In this document: positions 34,387-43,311 of the stretch, piece by piece
How positions within the stretch are numbered: position 1 is the first letter of the stretch
Layout: every line of letters begins with the position of its first letter
Assembly (NCBI RefSeq): GCF_014841115.1
Contig: NZ_JACYTP010000001.1
Location: 62,001 to 126,000 of the forward strand
DNA length: 64,000 nucleotides
From: Photobacterium arenosum
Lineage (GTDB): Bacteria > Pseudomonadota > Gammaproteobacteria > Enterobacterales > Vibrionaceae
Reading direction: 5' to 3'
Notes under the pieces: generated by a model
Told to the model about the DNA's origin: nothing
What the model saw: the letters and a program-made list of their open reading frames with translations, nothing else
Databases searched by the model: none
Made by a program: the position numbers and the translations under genes

Positions 34387-35406
34387 ATGCGCGTACTGGT
34401 CACGGGCGGTATGGGGTATATTGGCAGTCATACCTGCGTACAAATGATAGAAGCGGGAATGACTCCAATCATTGTCGACAACCTGTATAACAGCAAGAAG
34501 ACTGTGTTGGAGCGAATTGAAAAACTGACCGGCGTCAGACCGGCGTTTTTTGAAGGTGATATTCGTGATCGCGTATTTCTGGATAAAGTATTTCGTGAGA
34601 ATGATGTTGAATCAGTGATTCACTTTGCAGGTCTGAAAGCTGTGGGTGAATCGGTTGCCAAGCCACTGGAATACTATGACAACAATGTTCACGGAACGCT
34701 TGTGTTGGTTGAAGCAATGCGTGAAGCCGGTGTGAACAGCATCATCTTCAGCTCTTCGGCCACAGTATACGGCGATCCGGCGAGTGTGCCTATTCTTGAA
34801 TCCTTCCCGACCAGCGCGACCAACCCTTACGGCCGCAGTAAGCTGATGGTAGAAGAGTGCCTGACGGATATTCAGCATGCTCATCCTCAAATGAGCATCA
34901 CACTGCTGCGATACTTTAACCCGGTAGGGGCGCATGAGTCTGGAGAAATGGGAGAAGATCCTCAGGGGATTCCCAACAACCTCATGCCTTTCATTGCTCA
35001 GGTCGCTGTGGGTCGTCGAGAGTTTTTGTCTGTGTTCGGCGATGATTACCCAACGGTTGATGGTACGGGTGTACGCGATTATATCCATGTTGTCGATCTG
35101 GCGGATGGCCATGTGGCAGCACTGACGCACAAAGGGAAAGAAGCCGGTCTGCATATTTATAATCTGGGGACTGGCAATGGTCTGAGCGTCTTACAAATGG
35201 TTGAAGCCTTTGCAAAAGCCTCAGAGAAAGCGGTGCCTTACCAGATTGCACCACGACGTCCCGGTGATATAGCAGAATGCTGGGCAGATCCAGGCAAAGC
35301 AAAGAAAGAATTGCATTGGGCAGCATCCCGTACTGTCGATCAAATGACGCAGGACACCTGGCGCTGGCAGTCGCAGAACCCGCAAGGCTACCCGGACAGC
35401 CACTGA
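34387..35406 (+). CDS. galE: UDP-glucose 4-epimerase
   Basis: Interconverts UDP-glucose and UDP-galactose. 339 residues, full family length: Rossmann motif GGMGYIGSHTCVQM, catalytic SSSATVYG (Ser) and the YGRSK catalytic tyrosine-lysine pair, RYFNPVGAHESGEMGEDP in the substrate site, and the C-terminal RPGDIAECWADP. AAGGAG precedes the ATG. No other gal genes are adjacent, so it probably serves surface polysaccharide synthesis. Confidence 0.96.
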   Translation: MRVLVTGGMGYIGSHTCVQMIEAGMTPIIVDNLYNSKKTVLERIEKLTGVRPAFFEGDIRDRVFLDKVFRENDVESVIHFAGLKAVGESVAKPLEYYDNNVHGTLVLVEAMREAGVNSIIFSSSATVYGDPASVPILESFPTSATNPYGRSKLMVEECLTDIQHAHPQMSITLLRYFNPVGAHESGEMGEDPQGIPNNLMPFIAQVAVGRREFLSVFGDDYPTVDGTGVRDYIHVVDLADGHVAALTHKGKEAGLHIYNLGTGNGLSVLQMVEAFAKASEKAVPYQIAPRRPGDIAECWADPGKAKKELHWAASRTVDQMTQDTWRWQSQNPQGYPDSH

Positions 35407-35427
35407 CAGTAGCGATATGTATTGCAA

Positions 35428-35457
35428 AAGCGGCCCGACACAGGCCGTTTTTTTATT
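35428..35457 (+). terminator. Terminator of galE
   Basis: GC-rich stem AAGCGGCC/GGCCGTTT followed by a seven-T run. A second small hairpin, CCGCC-GAA-GGCGG-CTTTT, follows near 35473-35490 and may back it up. Confidence 0.8.
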
Positions 35458-35551
35458 GTCACCCCTAAACCACCGCCGAAGGCGGCTTTTGACTTGCGCA
35501 ATACGATTAACTCACTGCTTTTCAATGCCTTTTCATCGTTAAGACACATAA

Positions 35552-35569
35552 TCTTCATGAGTTTGTAAG
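35552..35569 (+). promoter_or_regulatory. Weak candidate Pho box upstream of phoX
   Basis: TCTTCAT-GAGT-TTGTAAG fits two 7-mers 11 bases apart as in CTGTCAT-N4-CTGTCAT, with several mismatches. A further TTTTCAT lies exactly 22 bases upstream. Supported mainly by the nature of the gene downstream. Confidence 0.35.
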
Positions 35570-35634
35570 ATTTAGTGCATATGCTCCGCTCGTTAAACCT
35601 ATTTGGATATGCGAAGAATAATAAGGAGCATACA

Positions 35635-37509
35635 ATGTGGAAGCGTGATGAGCAGGACTCGCAACTAACTAACATGATTGAGGCGAGATTATCGCGCCGT
35701 CATTTCCTGACTGGAACCGCTGCTGCAGGTGCAGGGGCATTTCTGGCATTAAACCCGGTAGCCAACGCAGTGGCTGCTTCACCTACATCCTCCCTGCTGA
35801 ATTTTGAAGCCGTACCCGCTTCTACCGCAGATACCGTAGTGGTACCAAAAGGTTACAAGGCAAGCCCGCTGATGTCATGGGGCGATCCTATCTTTCCCGG
35901 TGCGCCTGAATTTGACCAAAGCGGAAAACAGGATTCACATGCACAAGAGCGTCAGTTCGGTGATAACACAGATGGCATGAGCTTTTTTGCAATCAGTGAA
36001 GATCGCGGCGTTCTGGCTATCAATAATGAATACACCAACTACGAGTATTTATTTGATCACCAGGGCGACAACATGACGGCGGATGATGTGCGTAAGGCAC
36101 AGGCAGCCATCGGTGTGACTATCGTTGAAGTCGTGCGCAAAAACGGACAGTGGGTTGTTGATCAGAGCGGTAAACGAAATCGCCGTATTACTGCGAATAC
36201 GCCTATGATGCTCACAGGGCCGGCCGCGGGTCATGAACTGATGAAAACCAAGGCGGATCCGGCAGGAATTAAACCATTGGGTACATTCAATAACTGTGCA
36301 AACGGCCTAACGCCCTGGGGAACGTATCTGACTTGTGAAGAAAACTTTGACGACTTCTTCGGCAGTGATGCAAAGGGGGATGTTAACGCGAATCAGGCCC
36401 GTTATGGCATTTCAGCGTCACCCAGTGATTACAAATGGCATCAGCATGATGAACGTTTTGATGTACTGAAAAATCCGAATGAAGCCAACCGCTTTGGTTG
36501 GATCGTCGAGATCGATCCAAATGATCCACAGTCAACGCCAATGAAGCGTACGGCATTAGGCCGTTTTAAACACGAAAATGCCGAATTGACGCTGAATAAA
36601 GATGGTCATGTTGTGGTGTATCTGGGCGATGATGAACGCGGTGAGCACCTGTACAAATTTGTTTCTAAGCACCGTTTTCAGCAAGGTAACGATGCCGCTA
36701 ACCGCAAATTGCTGGAAGAAGGCACTTTGTATGTTGCCCAGTTCGGTATGAATGACGATCAGCTGAAAGGTCAGGGGAAGTGGCTCGAACTGACGTTCGG
36801 TAAGCATGGTTTAACACCGGAAAATGGGTTTAATGATCAGGCTGAAGTGCTGATTTTTGCTCGTCGGGCTGCCACTCAGGTAGGTGCAACAACTATGGAT
36901 CGTCCTGAGTGGGTGGCTGTGCATCCGGACAATAAGCATGTGTTTTGTACACTGACAAATAATAAGAACCGTGGAAAAGAAGGGCAGCCCGTTGGTGGGC
37001 CGAATCCACGGGCTAAGAACAACTATGGTCAGATTTTGCGCTGGATGCCATTAAATGGCGATCACACCAGTGAAGGTTTTGTCTGGGATTTGTATCTGAT
37101 TGCGGGCAATCCTTCGATTCATAATGGTGACTTGTACGCCGGCAGCGACAATATCAATGCCGGTAACATGTTTAACAGCCCGGATGGCATCGGGTTCGAC
37201 AGCGCAGGCCGCTTGTGGATTCAGACTGACGGTAACTATTCGAACAAAGGCGATTTTGCCGGGCAGGGCAATAATCAGATGCTGTGCGGTGACCCTATGA
37301 CGGGTGAAGTGCGCCGTTTCATGACCGGGCCGGTCGCTTGTGAAATTACGGGGCTGGCATTCTCGCCGGATAACAAAACCATGTTCGTGGGCGTTCAGCA
37401 CCCAGGCGAAGAAGACGCGCCATCGCATTTCCCTTACGGTGGTAACACCAAACCGCGTTCGACTATCATGATGATTACCCGGGAGGACGGGGGCGTGATT
37501 GGTGCATGA
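35635..37509 (+). CDS. phoX: PhoX-family alkaline phosphatase (DUF839), Tat-exported
   Basis: 624 residues from ATG 35635 with AAGGAG 6 bases upstream. A twin-arginine signal (LSRRHFLTGTAAAGAGAFLA) marks export of a folded, metal-loaded protein. The body shows the PhoX/DUF839 pattern: NNEYTNYEYLF (calcium/iron site), ANGLTPWGTYLTCEENFDDF, DDERGEHLYKFV, RPEWVAVHPDNKHVFCTLTN, and SPDGIGFDSAGRLWIQTDGN. PhoX enzymes use iron and calcium to hydrolyse phosphomonoesters and are usually induced by phosphate starvation. Monocistronic with its own terminator. Confidence 0.93.
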   Translation: MWKRDEQDSQLTNMIEARLSRRHFLTGTAAAGAGAFLALNPVANAVAASPTSSLLNFEAVPASTADTVVVPKGYKASPLMSWGDPIFPGAPEFDQSGKQDSHAQERQFGDNTDGMSFFAISEDRGVLAINNEYTNYEYLFDHQGDNMTADDVRKAQAAIGVTIVEVVRKNGQWVVDQSGKRNRRITANTPMMLTGPAAGHELMKTKADPAGIKPLGTFNNCANGLTPWGTYLTCEENFDDFFGSDAKGDVNANQARYGISASPSDYKWHQHDERFDVLKNPNEANRFGWIVEIDPNDPQSTPMKRTALGRFKHENAELTLNKDGHVVVYLGDDERGEHLYKFVSKHRFQQGNDAANRKLLEEGTLYVAQFGMNDDQLKGQGKWLELTFGKHGLTPENGFNDQAEVLIFARRAATQVGATTMDRPEWVAVHPDNKHVFCTLTNNKNRGKEGQPVGGPNPRAKNNYGQILRWMPLNGDHTSEGFVWDLYLIAGNPSIHNGDLYAGSDNINAGNMFNSPDGIGFDSAGRLWIQTDGNYSNKGDFAGQGNNQMLCGDPMTGEVRRFMTGPVACEITGLAFSPDNKTMFVGVQHPGEEDAPSHFPYGGNTKPRSTIMMITREDGGVIGA

Positions 37510-37556
37510 TGGCGCGTGATAGCGAAACATTAACAGCGTACTACTAACCAAAACGA

Positions 37557-37588
37557 AAATGGCCTCAGTGATGACTGGGGCCATTTTG
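37557..37588 (+). terminator. Terminator of phoX
   Basis: Stem AAAATGGCC/GGCCATTTT extended by CAGT/ACTG across one mismatch, ending in a T run. Confidence 0.75.
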
Positions 37589-37690
37589 TTTCAGGCTTTA
37601 CTGTCTCTGATTACGGTTTAACACAGTAGCGATGATCAGAATATGTTGTACGGTGCTCTGTTATCTTGTCGTGGTTAATCAGGATAACTA

Positions 37691-37699
37691 TGGTATAAT
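37691..37699 (+). promoter_or_regulatory. Extended -10 promoter of the srmB-like helicase
   Basis: TGGTATAAT is a perfect extended -10. The -35 is weak. It implies a 5' untranslated region of about 85 bases, long enough for structure-based control as in cold-responsive helicase genes. Confidence 0.6.
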
Positions 37700-37790
37700 C
37701 CGCCGCTAAATTTTCTTCCGGCTGTGAGCCAGGTCACAAGCAATCAGCGGGAAATTTTCTTGTTTTAGAGCGTTTTACCGGAGCAATACT

Positions 37791-39134
37791 TTGCACTTTA
37801 AAGATCTTGGTCTTGATCAGCGACTGTTGAAAAAATTGAATCATATGGCCTTCTCGCAGGCGACAGAAATCCAGCAGCAAGCCATTCCTGTTGCTATTGC
37901 TGGAAAAGATTTGCTGGCTTCCTCGAAAACCGGTTCCGGTAAAACTCTGGCATTTTTGCTGCCGGCCATGCAGCGCATGTACCGCGGTAAACCTTTTACC
38001 AAACGTGACCCGCGAGTGGTCATTCTGACACCGACCCGTGAGCTGGCAAAGCAGGTTTATGCACAGCTACGCACCCTGAATGCCGGTACACCTTATGACA
38101 GCACGCTGATCGTAGGTGGTGAAAACTTTAATGATCAGGTAAAAGCGCTGCGCAATGACCCAATGTTTGTGGTGGCAACACCTGGCCGCTTAGCGGACCA
38201 TCTGGAGCACCGCAGCACGCATCTGAACGGTCTGGAAATGCTGATCATGGATGAAGCGGATCGCATGCTGGATCTGGGGTTTGCGCCGGAGTTGCGTAAA
38301 ATTCACCAGGCCGCTGATCACAGACGCCGTCAGACCCTGATGTTTTCCGCCACGCTAGATGATCCGGAAGTCATTGATATCGCATCTGAAATGCTGAATG
38401 AACCTAAGCGTATTGCTGTTGGTCATGCGGCACAGGATCATGGTGATATTGAGCAACGTTTTATCTTGTGCGATCACCTGGATCATAAGCAGGCTATTTT
38501 GGATCGCTTGCTGGAGCAGGAAAATTATGACCAGGTCATTATTTTTACCGCGACACGAGAAGACACGAACCGCCTGACTGAATTGCTCAATGAACGCAAA
38601 CTCAAAGCGGTGGCCCTGAGTGGTAATCTGAATCAAACGCAACGTAATAACATCATGAGCCAGTTTGAGCGTAATGTTCACAAGATTCTGGTGACGACGG
38701 ATATTGCATCGCGTGGTTTGGATATCAGTAAAGTCTCACACGTTATTAACTTTGACATGCCCAAGCACGCTGAAGAATATGTTCACCGTATCGGACGAAC
38801 TGGCCGGGCCGGTAACAAAGGTGATGCAGTGTCGCTGGTGGGGCCGAAAGACTGGAAAAGCTTTAAGAATGTGGAAGTTTTCCTGCAGAAACAAATCAGT
38901 TTCACCGCTCTGGAAGGGCTGGAAGGCAAGTTTAAAGGGCTGAAACCTGCACCTAAGAAAACCTATCAACCGAAGAAAAATACCAAGGCGAAACCTCAAC
39001 AGGATAAAGCCAAAACGGCGTCTAAACCGAAGAAGAAGCTGGATAAACGCTTCTACGACAACATGGCCGTTGGGGATAATGTCTTTATGCCGAAGAAGAG
39101 AAAACCGGCAGAGCCGTCAGCAGATGACGAATAA
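37791..39134 (+). CDS. srmB: DEAD-box RNA helicase, SrmB-like
   Basis: 447 residues, TTG start with CCGGAG 6 bases upstream. Motifs: FKDLGLDQRLLKKL (Q region), SSKTGSGKT, TPTRELA, TPGRLAD, DEAD, SATL, TTDIASRGLD and YVHRIGRTGRAG. A lysine-rich C-terminal tail (KKNTKAKPQQDKAKTASKPK) follows from about residue 385. SrmB acts in assembly of the 50S subunit. The assignment to SrmB over RhlE rests on motif details and tail type. The TTG start may limit its level. Confidence 0.88.
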   Translation: MHFKDLGLDQRLLKKLNHMAFSQATEIQQQAIPVAIAGKDLLASSKTGSGKTLAFLLPAMQRMYRGKPFTKRDPRVVILTPTRELAKQVYAQLRTLNAGTPYDSTLIVGGENFNDQVKALRNDPMFVVATPGRLADHLEHRSTHLNGLEMLIMDEADRMLDLGFAPELRKIHQAADHRRRQTLMFSATLDDPEVIDIASEMLNEPKRIAVGHAAQDHGDIEQRFILCDHLDHKQAILDRLLEQENYDQVIIFTATREDTNRLTELLNERKLKAVALSGNLNQTQRNNIMSQFERNVHKILVTTDIASRGLDISKVSHVINFDMPKHAEEYVHRIGRTGRAGNKGDAVSLVGPKDWKSFKNVEVFLQKQISFTALEGLEGKFKGLKPAPKKTYQPKKNTKAKPQQDKAKTASKPKKKLDKRFYDNMAVGDNVFMPKKRKPAEPSADDE

Positions 39135-39140
39135 CTGAAG

Positions 39141-39174
39141 AAAAACAGGCCAGCTTTGCACTGGCCTGTTTTTT
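39141..39174. terminator. Bidirectional terminator between srmB-like and bkd genes
   Basis: 12-bp perfect stem AAAACAGGCCAG/CTGGCCTGTTTT with T runs on both strands, serving the converging helicase and bkd operons. Confidence 0.9.
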
Positions 39175-39179
39175 ATGCG

Positions 39180-40337
39180 TTAACCATGCGGTTTTGACAG
39201 GTGTTGAACAAGGGCTCTCACAAACCGAGCGGCTTCGCCCCCTGTACAGGCCCTGTGATCAAAGGTCACTGACAATGGCATGGCTTTTACAGAAAGCGGT
39301 TTGTTATCTTTCATCACGAGTTTATCAATGAGCCGGCCAGCTCCCACTATGGCCACCTGTGGCGGAGTGACTACCGGCGTTGCATAAATGCCCGCAATCG
39401 CACCGAAGTTAGACAGTGTGATAGTGGCATGCTGAAATTCTTCCCGGCCAATTTTTCTGGCCCTGATACCTTCTGCTGTTTCGTTTATCCAGCGTCGGAT
39501 GGCTTTGGGATTCAGACTGCCCGCATCCCTGAGTACCGGAACATACAGACCATGCGGACTGTCTACCGCGATACCGATGTTGACTTTATGGTGTACGCAG
39601 CGCGTCATGGTTTCGGCATCAAACCAGGCATTCAAAGCTGATTCCTGTTCACAGGCAGAGACAATGGCCTGAATAATACGGGTGGTGATGTCTTCGTCTT
39701 TCGGCCATTTGTCCAACAGTGCTTCTTCTGTGATGGTAACAGCGGCGACCTGCTGATGGGCTTCTGTCATGCTGCCGACCATAGTGCGGCGAGCACCTTT
39801 TAGCACTTCAGTGCCCGGCAGTTGCTGATCGCAGGCCCGGTAGACATCGGCTTCGACAATGACGCCATTGGGCCCGCTTCCGTTGATCTGCTTAAGGTTA
39901 ACCCCCAGTTTCTGAGCCAACAGCCGGGCGGCAGGTAAGGCGCTGATATGTTCAGAGGATGGTTTTACCTGACTACCAACCCAGAACTCATCAACGCTGA
40001 CGCTCTGTGCATGGTGGGAGACGTTGCCTACCACTGTGGCTGCATCGGCACGTTGTTTTTTTTCCGATTGGCTGGCTTCTTTGACATCGGTATCGGTAGA
40101 ATTTGTTTCGTCGATCTCCAGCAGCAGACTGCCGATAGAGATGACATCACCTTCACTTCCGTGACGGCTTACAATGGTGCCACTGTATGGCGCAGGCACT
40201 TCAACAGTGGCTTTTGCAGTTTCAACGGTTAGCACGACCTGGTCAACTTCCACGGTATCACCGACACTGACATGCCATTCAATAATTTCAGATTCGGCGA
40301 GTCCTTCGCCCAGATCCGGCAAGGAAAACGTCTTCAT
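39180..40337 (-). CDS. bkdB: Branched-chain 2-oxo acid dehydrogenase E2 (lipoamide acyltransferase)
   Basis: Transfers the branched acyl group from E1 to CoA. 385 residues from ATG 40337 (GGAGG 7 bases upstream; GTG 40343 is an alternative). One lipoyl domain with the lipoylated lysine in TVETAKATVE (residue 42), a long acidic linker, an E3/E1-binding domain (SALPAARLLAQKLGVNLKQI), and a catalytic domain ending FDHRACTGGEAARF. The usual HRxxxDG active-site aspartate reads glycine here (HRACTGG); this seems to be a subfamily feature but deserves checking. The start overlaps the E1-beta stop (ATGA). Confidence 0.93.
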   Translation of the reverse strand: MKTFSLPDLGEGLAESEIIEWHVSVGDTVEVDQVVLTVETAKATVEVPAPYSGTIVSRHGSEGDVISIGSLLLEIDETNSTDTDVKEASQSEKKQRADAATVVGNVSHHAQSVSVDEFWVGSQVKPSSEHISALPAARLLAQKLGVNLKQINGSGPNGVIVEADVYRACDQQLPGTEVLKGARRTMVGSMTEAHQQVAAVTITEEALLDKWPKDEDITTRIIQAIVSACEQESALNAWFDAETMTRCVHHKVNIGIAVDSPHGLYVPVLRDAGSLNPKAIRRWINETAEGIRARKIGREEFQHATITLSNFGAIAGIYATPVVTPPQVAIVGAGRLIDKLVMKDNKPLSVKAMPLSVTFDHRACTGGEAARFVRALVQHLSKPHG

Positions 40338-41317
40338 TTCCACCCCTCCACAAGTTGTTTGGCCGCAATGACAATGTCGTCTTTATTAATCATGAAATAC
40401 TCTTCATTGCGGTAATAAGGCATGACAGTATCCATACCTGTTACCCGAATTGGTGGCGCTTTTAACAGGCACATTGCTTTCTCAGAGACTTGCGCCAGTA
40501 ATTCGGCACCGACACCGCAGGTTTTACTGGCTTCATGTACCACCAGTAATCGGCCGGTTTTTTCCAGCGAGGCAATAATGGTGTTGATGTCGATGGGTTT
40601 TATTGAGGCCAGATCAATGACTTCTGCTTCAATGCCCATTTTGGATAATTCGTTCACAGCGTCCAGGCTTTCGACAACGCAGGCTCCCCAGGTAACTAAT
40701 GTCAAATCTCGTCCTTTTCGCAGTGTGAAGCAGGTATCCAGCGGAAGGGCTTCACCGTTGTCGATGACATCAGATTTCACCGTCCGGTAGATGCGTTTGG
40801 GTTCGAAGAACATAACAGGGTCATTGCTGCGGATAGCCGCGAGCAACAGGCCATAGGCACGTTTCGGCGATGAAGGGATAACCACTTTCAAACCCGGAGT
40901 ATGGGCAAAGATCGCTTCAACACTTTCGGAGTGGTGCTCCGGGGCATGAATTCCCCCTCCGAAGGGAGCGCGGAAAACGGCAGGGCAGGTGAGTCGCCCC
41001 CGGGTGCGGTTACGCCAGCGAGCCGCATGACAGATCAGATGCTCAAGTGCAGGGAAGACAAAACCCTGAAATTGAAATTCAGCGACCGGGCGAAGCCCCT
41101 GGCTTGCCATTCCTATGGTGACACCGCCAATCAGAGATTCAGCTAACGGTGTGTCTATCACACGCTTCAAACCGAATTCTTGCTTCAGGCCAACAGTGGC
41201 ACGAAATACACCGCCGTTATCACCCACATCTTCACCCAGTATGACCACATTAGGATCTCTGGCCATTTCGTGATGCAGAGCGAGGTTGACGGCTTCCAGC
41301 ATGGTAATCTCAGCCAT
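40334..41317 (-). CDS. bkdA2: Branched-chain 2-oxo acid dehydrogenase E1 beta subunit
   Basis: 327 residues, transketolase-like pyrimidine-binding subunit: LGEDVGDNGGVFRATVGLKQ, DTPLAESLIGGVTIGMA, EFQFQGFVFPALEHLI, PFGGGIHAPEHHSE, and a C-terminal VHEASKTCGVGAEL. ATG 41317 follows GGGAGG by 5 bases and overlaps the E1-alpha stop by 8 bases (ATGGCTGA), so the frame that extends further upstream is not used. With E1-alpha it decarboxylates the 2-oxo acids of leucine, isoleucine and valine. Confidence 0.95.
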   Translation of the reverse strand: MAEITMLEAVNLALHHEMARDPNVVILGEDVGDNGGVFRATVGLKQEFGLKRVIDTPLAESLIGGVTIGMASQGLRPVAEFQFQGFVFPALEHLICHAARWRNRTRGRLTCPAVFRAPFGGGIHAPEHHSESVEAIFAHTPGLKVVIPSSPKRAYGLLLAAIRSNDPVMFFEPKRIYRTVKSDVIDNGEALPLDTCFTLRKGRDLTLVTWGACVVESLDAVNELSKMGIEAEVIDLASIKPIDINTIIASLEKTGRLLVVHEASKTCGVGAELLAQVSEKAMCLLKAPPIRVTGMDTVMPYYRNEEYFMINKDDIVIAAKQLVEGWK

Positions 41318-42398
41318 GGCGGCCTCCCTGCATGCGCATTGCTTTATTGATAATGGCATCCCGTTGGGGATGCATGTCATCAGTTGGTTGTTCATACAGA
41401 TAATCGAAAGCTGCCTCTGGGGGCTGAGGAGCAATGGCAAGATAGCGCTCTACTGCTTCTTCCACGACTTTACGGCAGTGAGCCAGCCAGTGTTTTTCAT
41501 CGTCTTCAGACCAGGCGCTTTGCGACATGAGAAACGCTTTCAGGCGTTTTACTGGTTCATACTGCCAGGCTTGCTGCAGCTCATCTTCACTCCGGTAACG
41601 GCTGGCATCATCAGCAGTTGTGTGATCACCTAAGCGATAACTGACGGCTTCAATTAAGGTGGCACCTTTGCCTTTTCGCGCTCGGTCCAGACTTTTCATA
41701 ATGATGTCATACATGGCAATGATGTCATTACCGTCGACGGTTATGCCGGGCATGCCTGCGCCTTTGGCTTTATCGGACAAAAATTCGGCGCCGCACTGCA
41801 ACTTGCGGGGCACAGAGATCGCCCACTGGTTATTGTTAATGACAAAAACTAACGGGATGTTCCAGGCGCCCGCGCAATTGATGGATTCCAAGAAATCACC
41901 TTTAGAGGTTGCGCCATCACCACAGGTGACGAGCGCAGCATGATGGCCTCCCTGGATTTTCAGTGCAGCTGCAACGCCAACGGCATGCGTGCATTGCGTG
42001 GCAATCGGCACACAAAAAGGAAGATCACGACAGGGTTGATCGTTAAACGCAAAATCGCTGCCTCGCTCGTCACCGCCCCAGTATTGGAGATTTTTTTCCA
42101 TTGCTATTCCGCGCGCCCACATTGCAGGCATGTCGCGGTAGTAAGGCACAAAGACATCGTCTTGCCTGAGGGCGCGACCAACAGCAATACCTATGGCCTC
42201 GGATCCTAAATGGGATGGGTAGGTCCCAAGTTTACCTGTACGCTGAAGCGCGACAGCTTTGTTGTCATAAACTCTGGTTAGCACCATGTCACGGTAAAAG
42301 CCTTGCAGCGTTTGGATATCCGCCCATGCTGGCAGAGGCGAGAGTAACTGCCCCTGATAATCCAAGTAGCGGTGCATGCTTGTGGCTTGAACATTCAT
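41310..42398 (-). CDS. bkdA1: Branched-chain 2-oxo acid dehydrogenase E1 alpha subunit
   Basis: 362 residues, thiamine-diphosphate-binding subunit: YPSHLGSEAIGIAVGRAL, TCGDGATSKGDFLESINCAG (the GDG...N ThDP motif), VINNNQWAISVPR, and the phosphorylation-loop region YRLGDHTTADDASRYR conserved in bacterial members. First gene of the bkd operon. E3 (lpd) is not in the window and is presumably shared with the pyruvate dehydrogenase complex. A good GGAGCTTG site precedes the ATG. Confidence 0.95.
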   Translation of the reverse strand: MNVQATSMHRYLDYQGQLLSPLPAWADIQTLQGFYRDMVLTRVYDNKAVALQRTGKLGTYPSHLGSEAIGIAVGRALRQDDVFVPYYRDMPAMWARGIAMEKNLQYWGGDERGSDFAFNDQPCRDLPFCVPIATQCTHAVGVAAALKIQGGHHAALVTCGDGATSKGDFLESINCAGAWNIPLVFVINNNQWAISVPRKLQCGAEFLSDKAKGAGMPGITVDGNDIIAMYDIIMKSLDRARKGKGATLIEAVSYRLGDHTTADDASRYRSEDELQQAWQYEPVKRLKAFLMSQSAWSEDDEKHWLAHCRKVVEEAVERYLAIAPQPPEAAFDYLYEQPTDDMHPQRDAIINKAMRMQGGRHG

Positions 42399-42699
42399 AT
42401 CAAGCTCCTTCTGTCACTGCCCGAAACCATTAGGGCAGAAAAGTCACTATTGTTAATTGTGTATTGCTAACCCTGGCTATCCCCTTCATCCTTGGTGTTG
42501 CAATTAGTTTCGCTTCAACCTGGCATTTTTGGGTATAGTAGGTGCTTTACATACATGGAGTGGTGAACACTTCTAATTGTAATCAAAGTGTTAAAAAATG
42601 CGCTGGTAGCACATTGCTAACTTAGTAAAGAATTCGGTACAGCAGGTGATTTACCAGTGTTAAATGCTGTATTTTGATGAGTGTTAGGGAGATGTTTGG
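42399..42699. other. Divergent bkd / MOSC-gene promoter region
   Basis: 301 bases. It holds an inverted repeat AACACTT-N13-AAGTGTT (42566-42572 and 42586-42592) that could be an operator. I do not find a LiuR-like ACGTTTACGT palindrome here, unlike the liu/ivd region. Confidence 0.45.
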
Positions 42700-43149
42700 A
42701 TGAAGTTGATTGGAATTGCCAGACGCAAAGCGTCACGTGCTGTTATGGAAGAATTAAATCAAGTCAATGTAACCTGTGAAAGCGGTGTAGAAGATGACTT
42801 TCGTGGTAAACCCGGTAAGCGACAGGTGACAGTATTGTCCCTTGATTCCTGGCAAGATGCCTGTGATGAAGTGGGGGAGACATTGCCCTGGACCATTCGT
42901 CGAGCCAATCTGCTGGTGGAAGGGGTACGTTTTTCTGAGCGCAATGTCGGCGACATCATCGCGATTGGCAGCTTGCAGCTTCAGATTACAAGAGAAACCG
43001 ATCCCTGCCCCCGTATGGATGAGCAATTTCAGGGAATGACTCAGGCACTCAGGTCGGAATGGCGTGGCGGAGTATGCTGCCGTGTGTTGTCTGACGGAGA
43101 TATTCAACTGGGAAACAGTGTTCAGCTTGTCACACAGGTTGAGTCCTAA
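42700..43149 (+). CDS. MOSC-domain protein
   Basis: 149 residues. Core MOSC features: a start KLIGIARRKASRAVMEEL, GKRQVTVLSLDSWQDACDEV, TIRRANLLVEGVRFSERNVG (the RRN-LLVEG motif of the fold), and conserved cysteines in TDPCPRMDEQ and WRGGVCCRVL. MOSC domains bind molybdenum cofactor or carry sulfur; this short stand-alone type is close to the YiiM/sulfurase-like group. The substrate is unknown. Divergent from the bkd operon. Confidence 0.88.
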   Translation: MKLIGIARRKASRAVMEELNQVNVTCESGVEDDFRGKPGKRQVTVLSLDSWQDACDEVGETLPWTIRRANLLVEGVRFSERNVGDIIAIGSLQLQITRETDPCPRMDEQFQGMTQALRSEWRGGVCCRVLSDGDIQLGNSVQLVTQVES

Positions 43150-43311
43150 GTTTCTCAGTCCAGTTTTCTCAATAGATAACCAGGTGTCTCAGTGCTAAGA
43201 AATCGCGGTCTTTGCACATGTTGAAAAAGGTATTTCACGCATACTTTTCTATATATTGAAGGGCAGCATTCTGCTGACGCTGCCCGGATTCAGGAACGGG
43301 AAGTGTGTAAA

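Noticed and set aside
35530..35569. Array of four Pho-box-like 7-mers at 11-base steps before phoX
   Set aside because: Only three of four units resemble CTGTCAT and each has mismatches; kept only as a weak single site.
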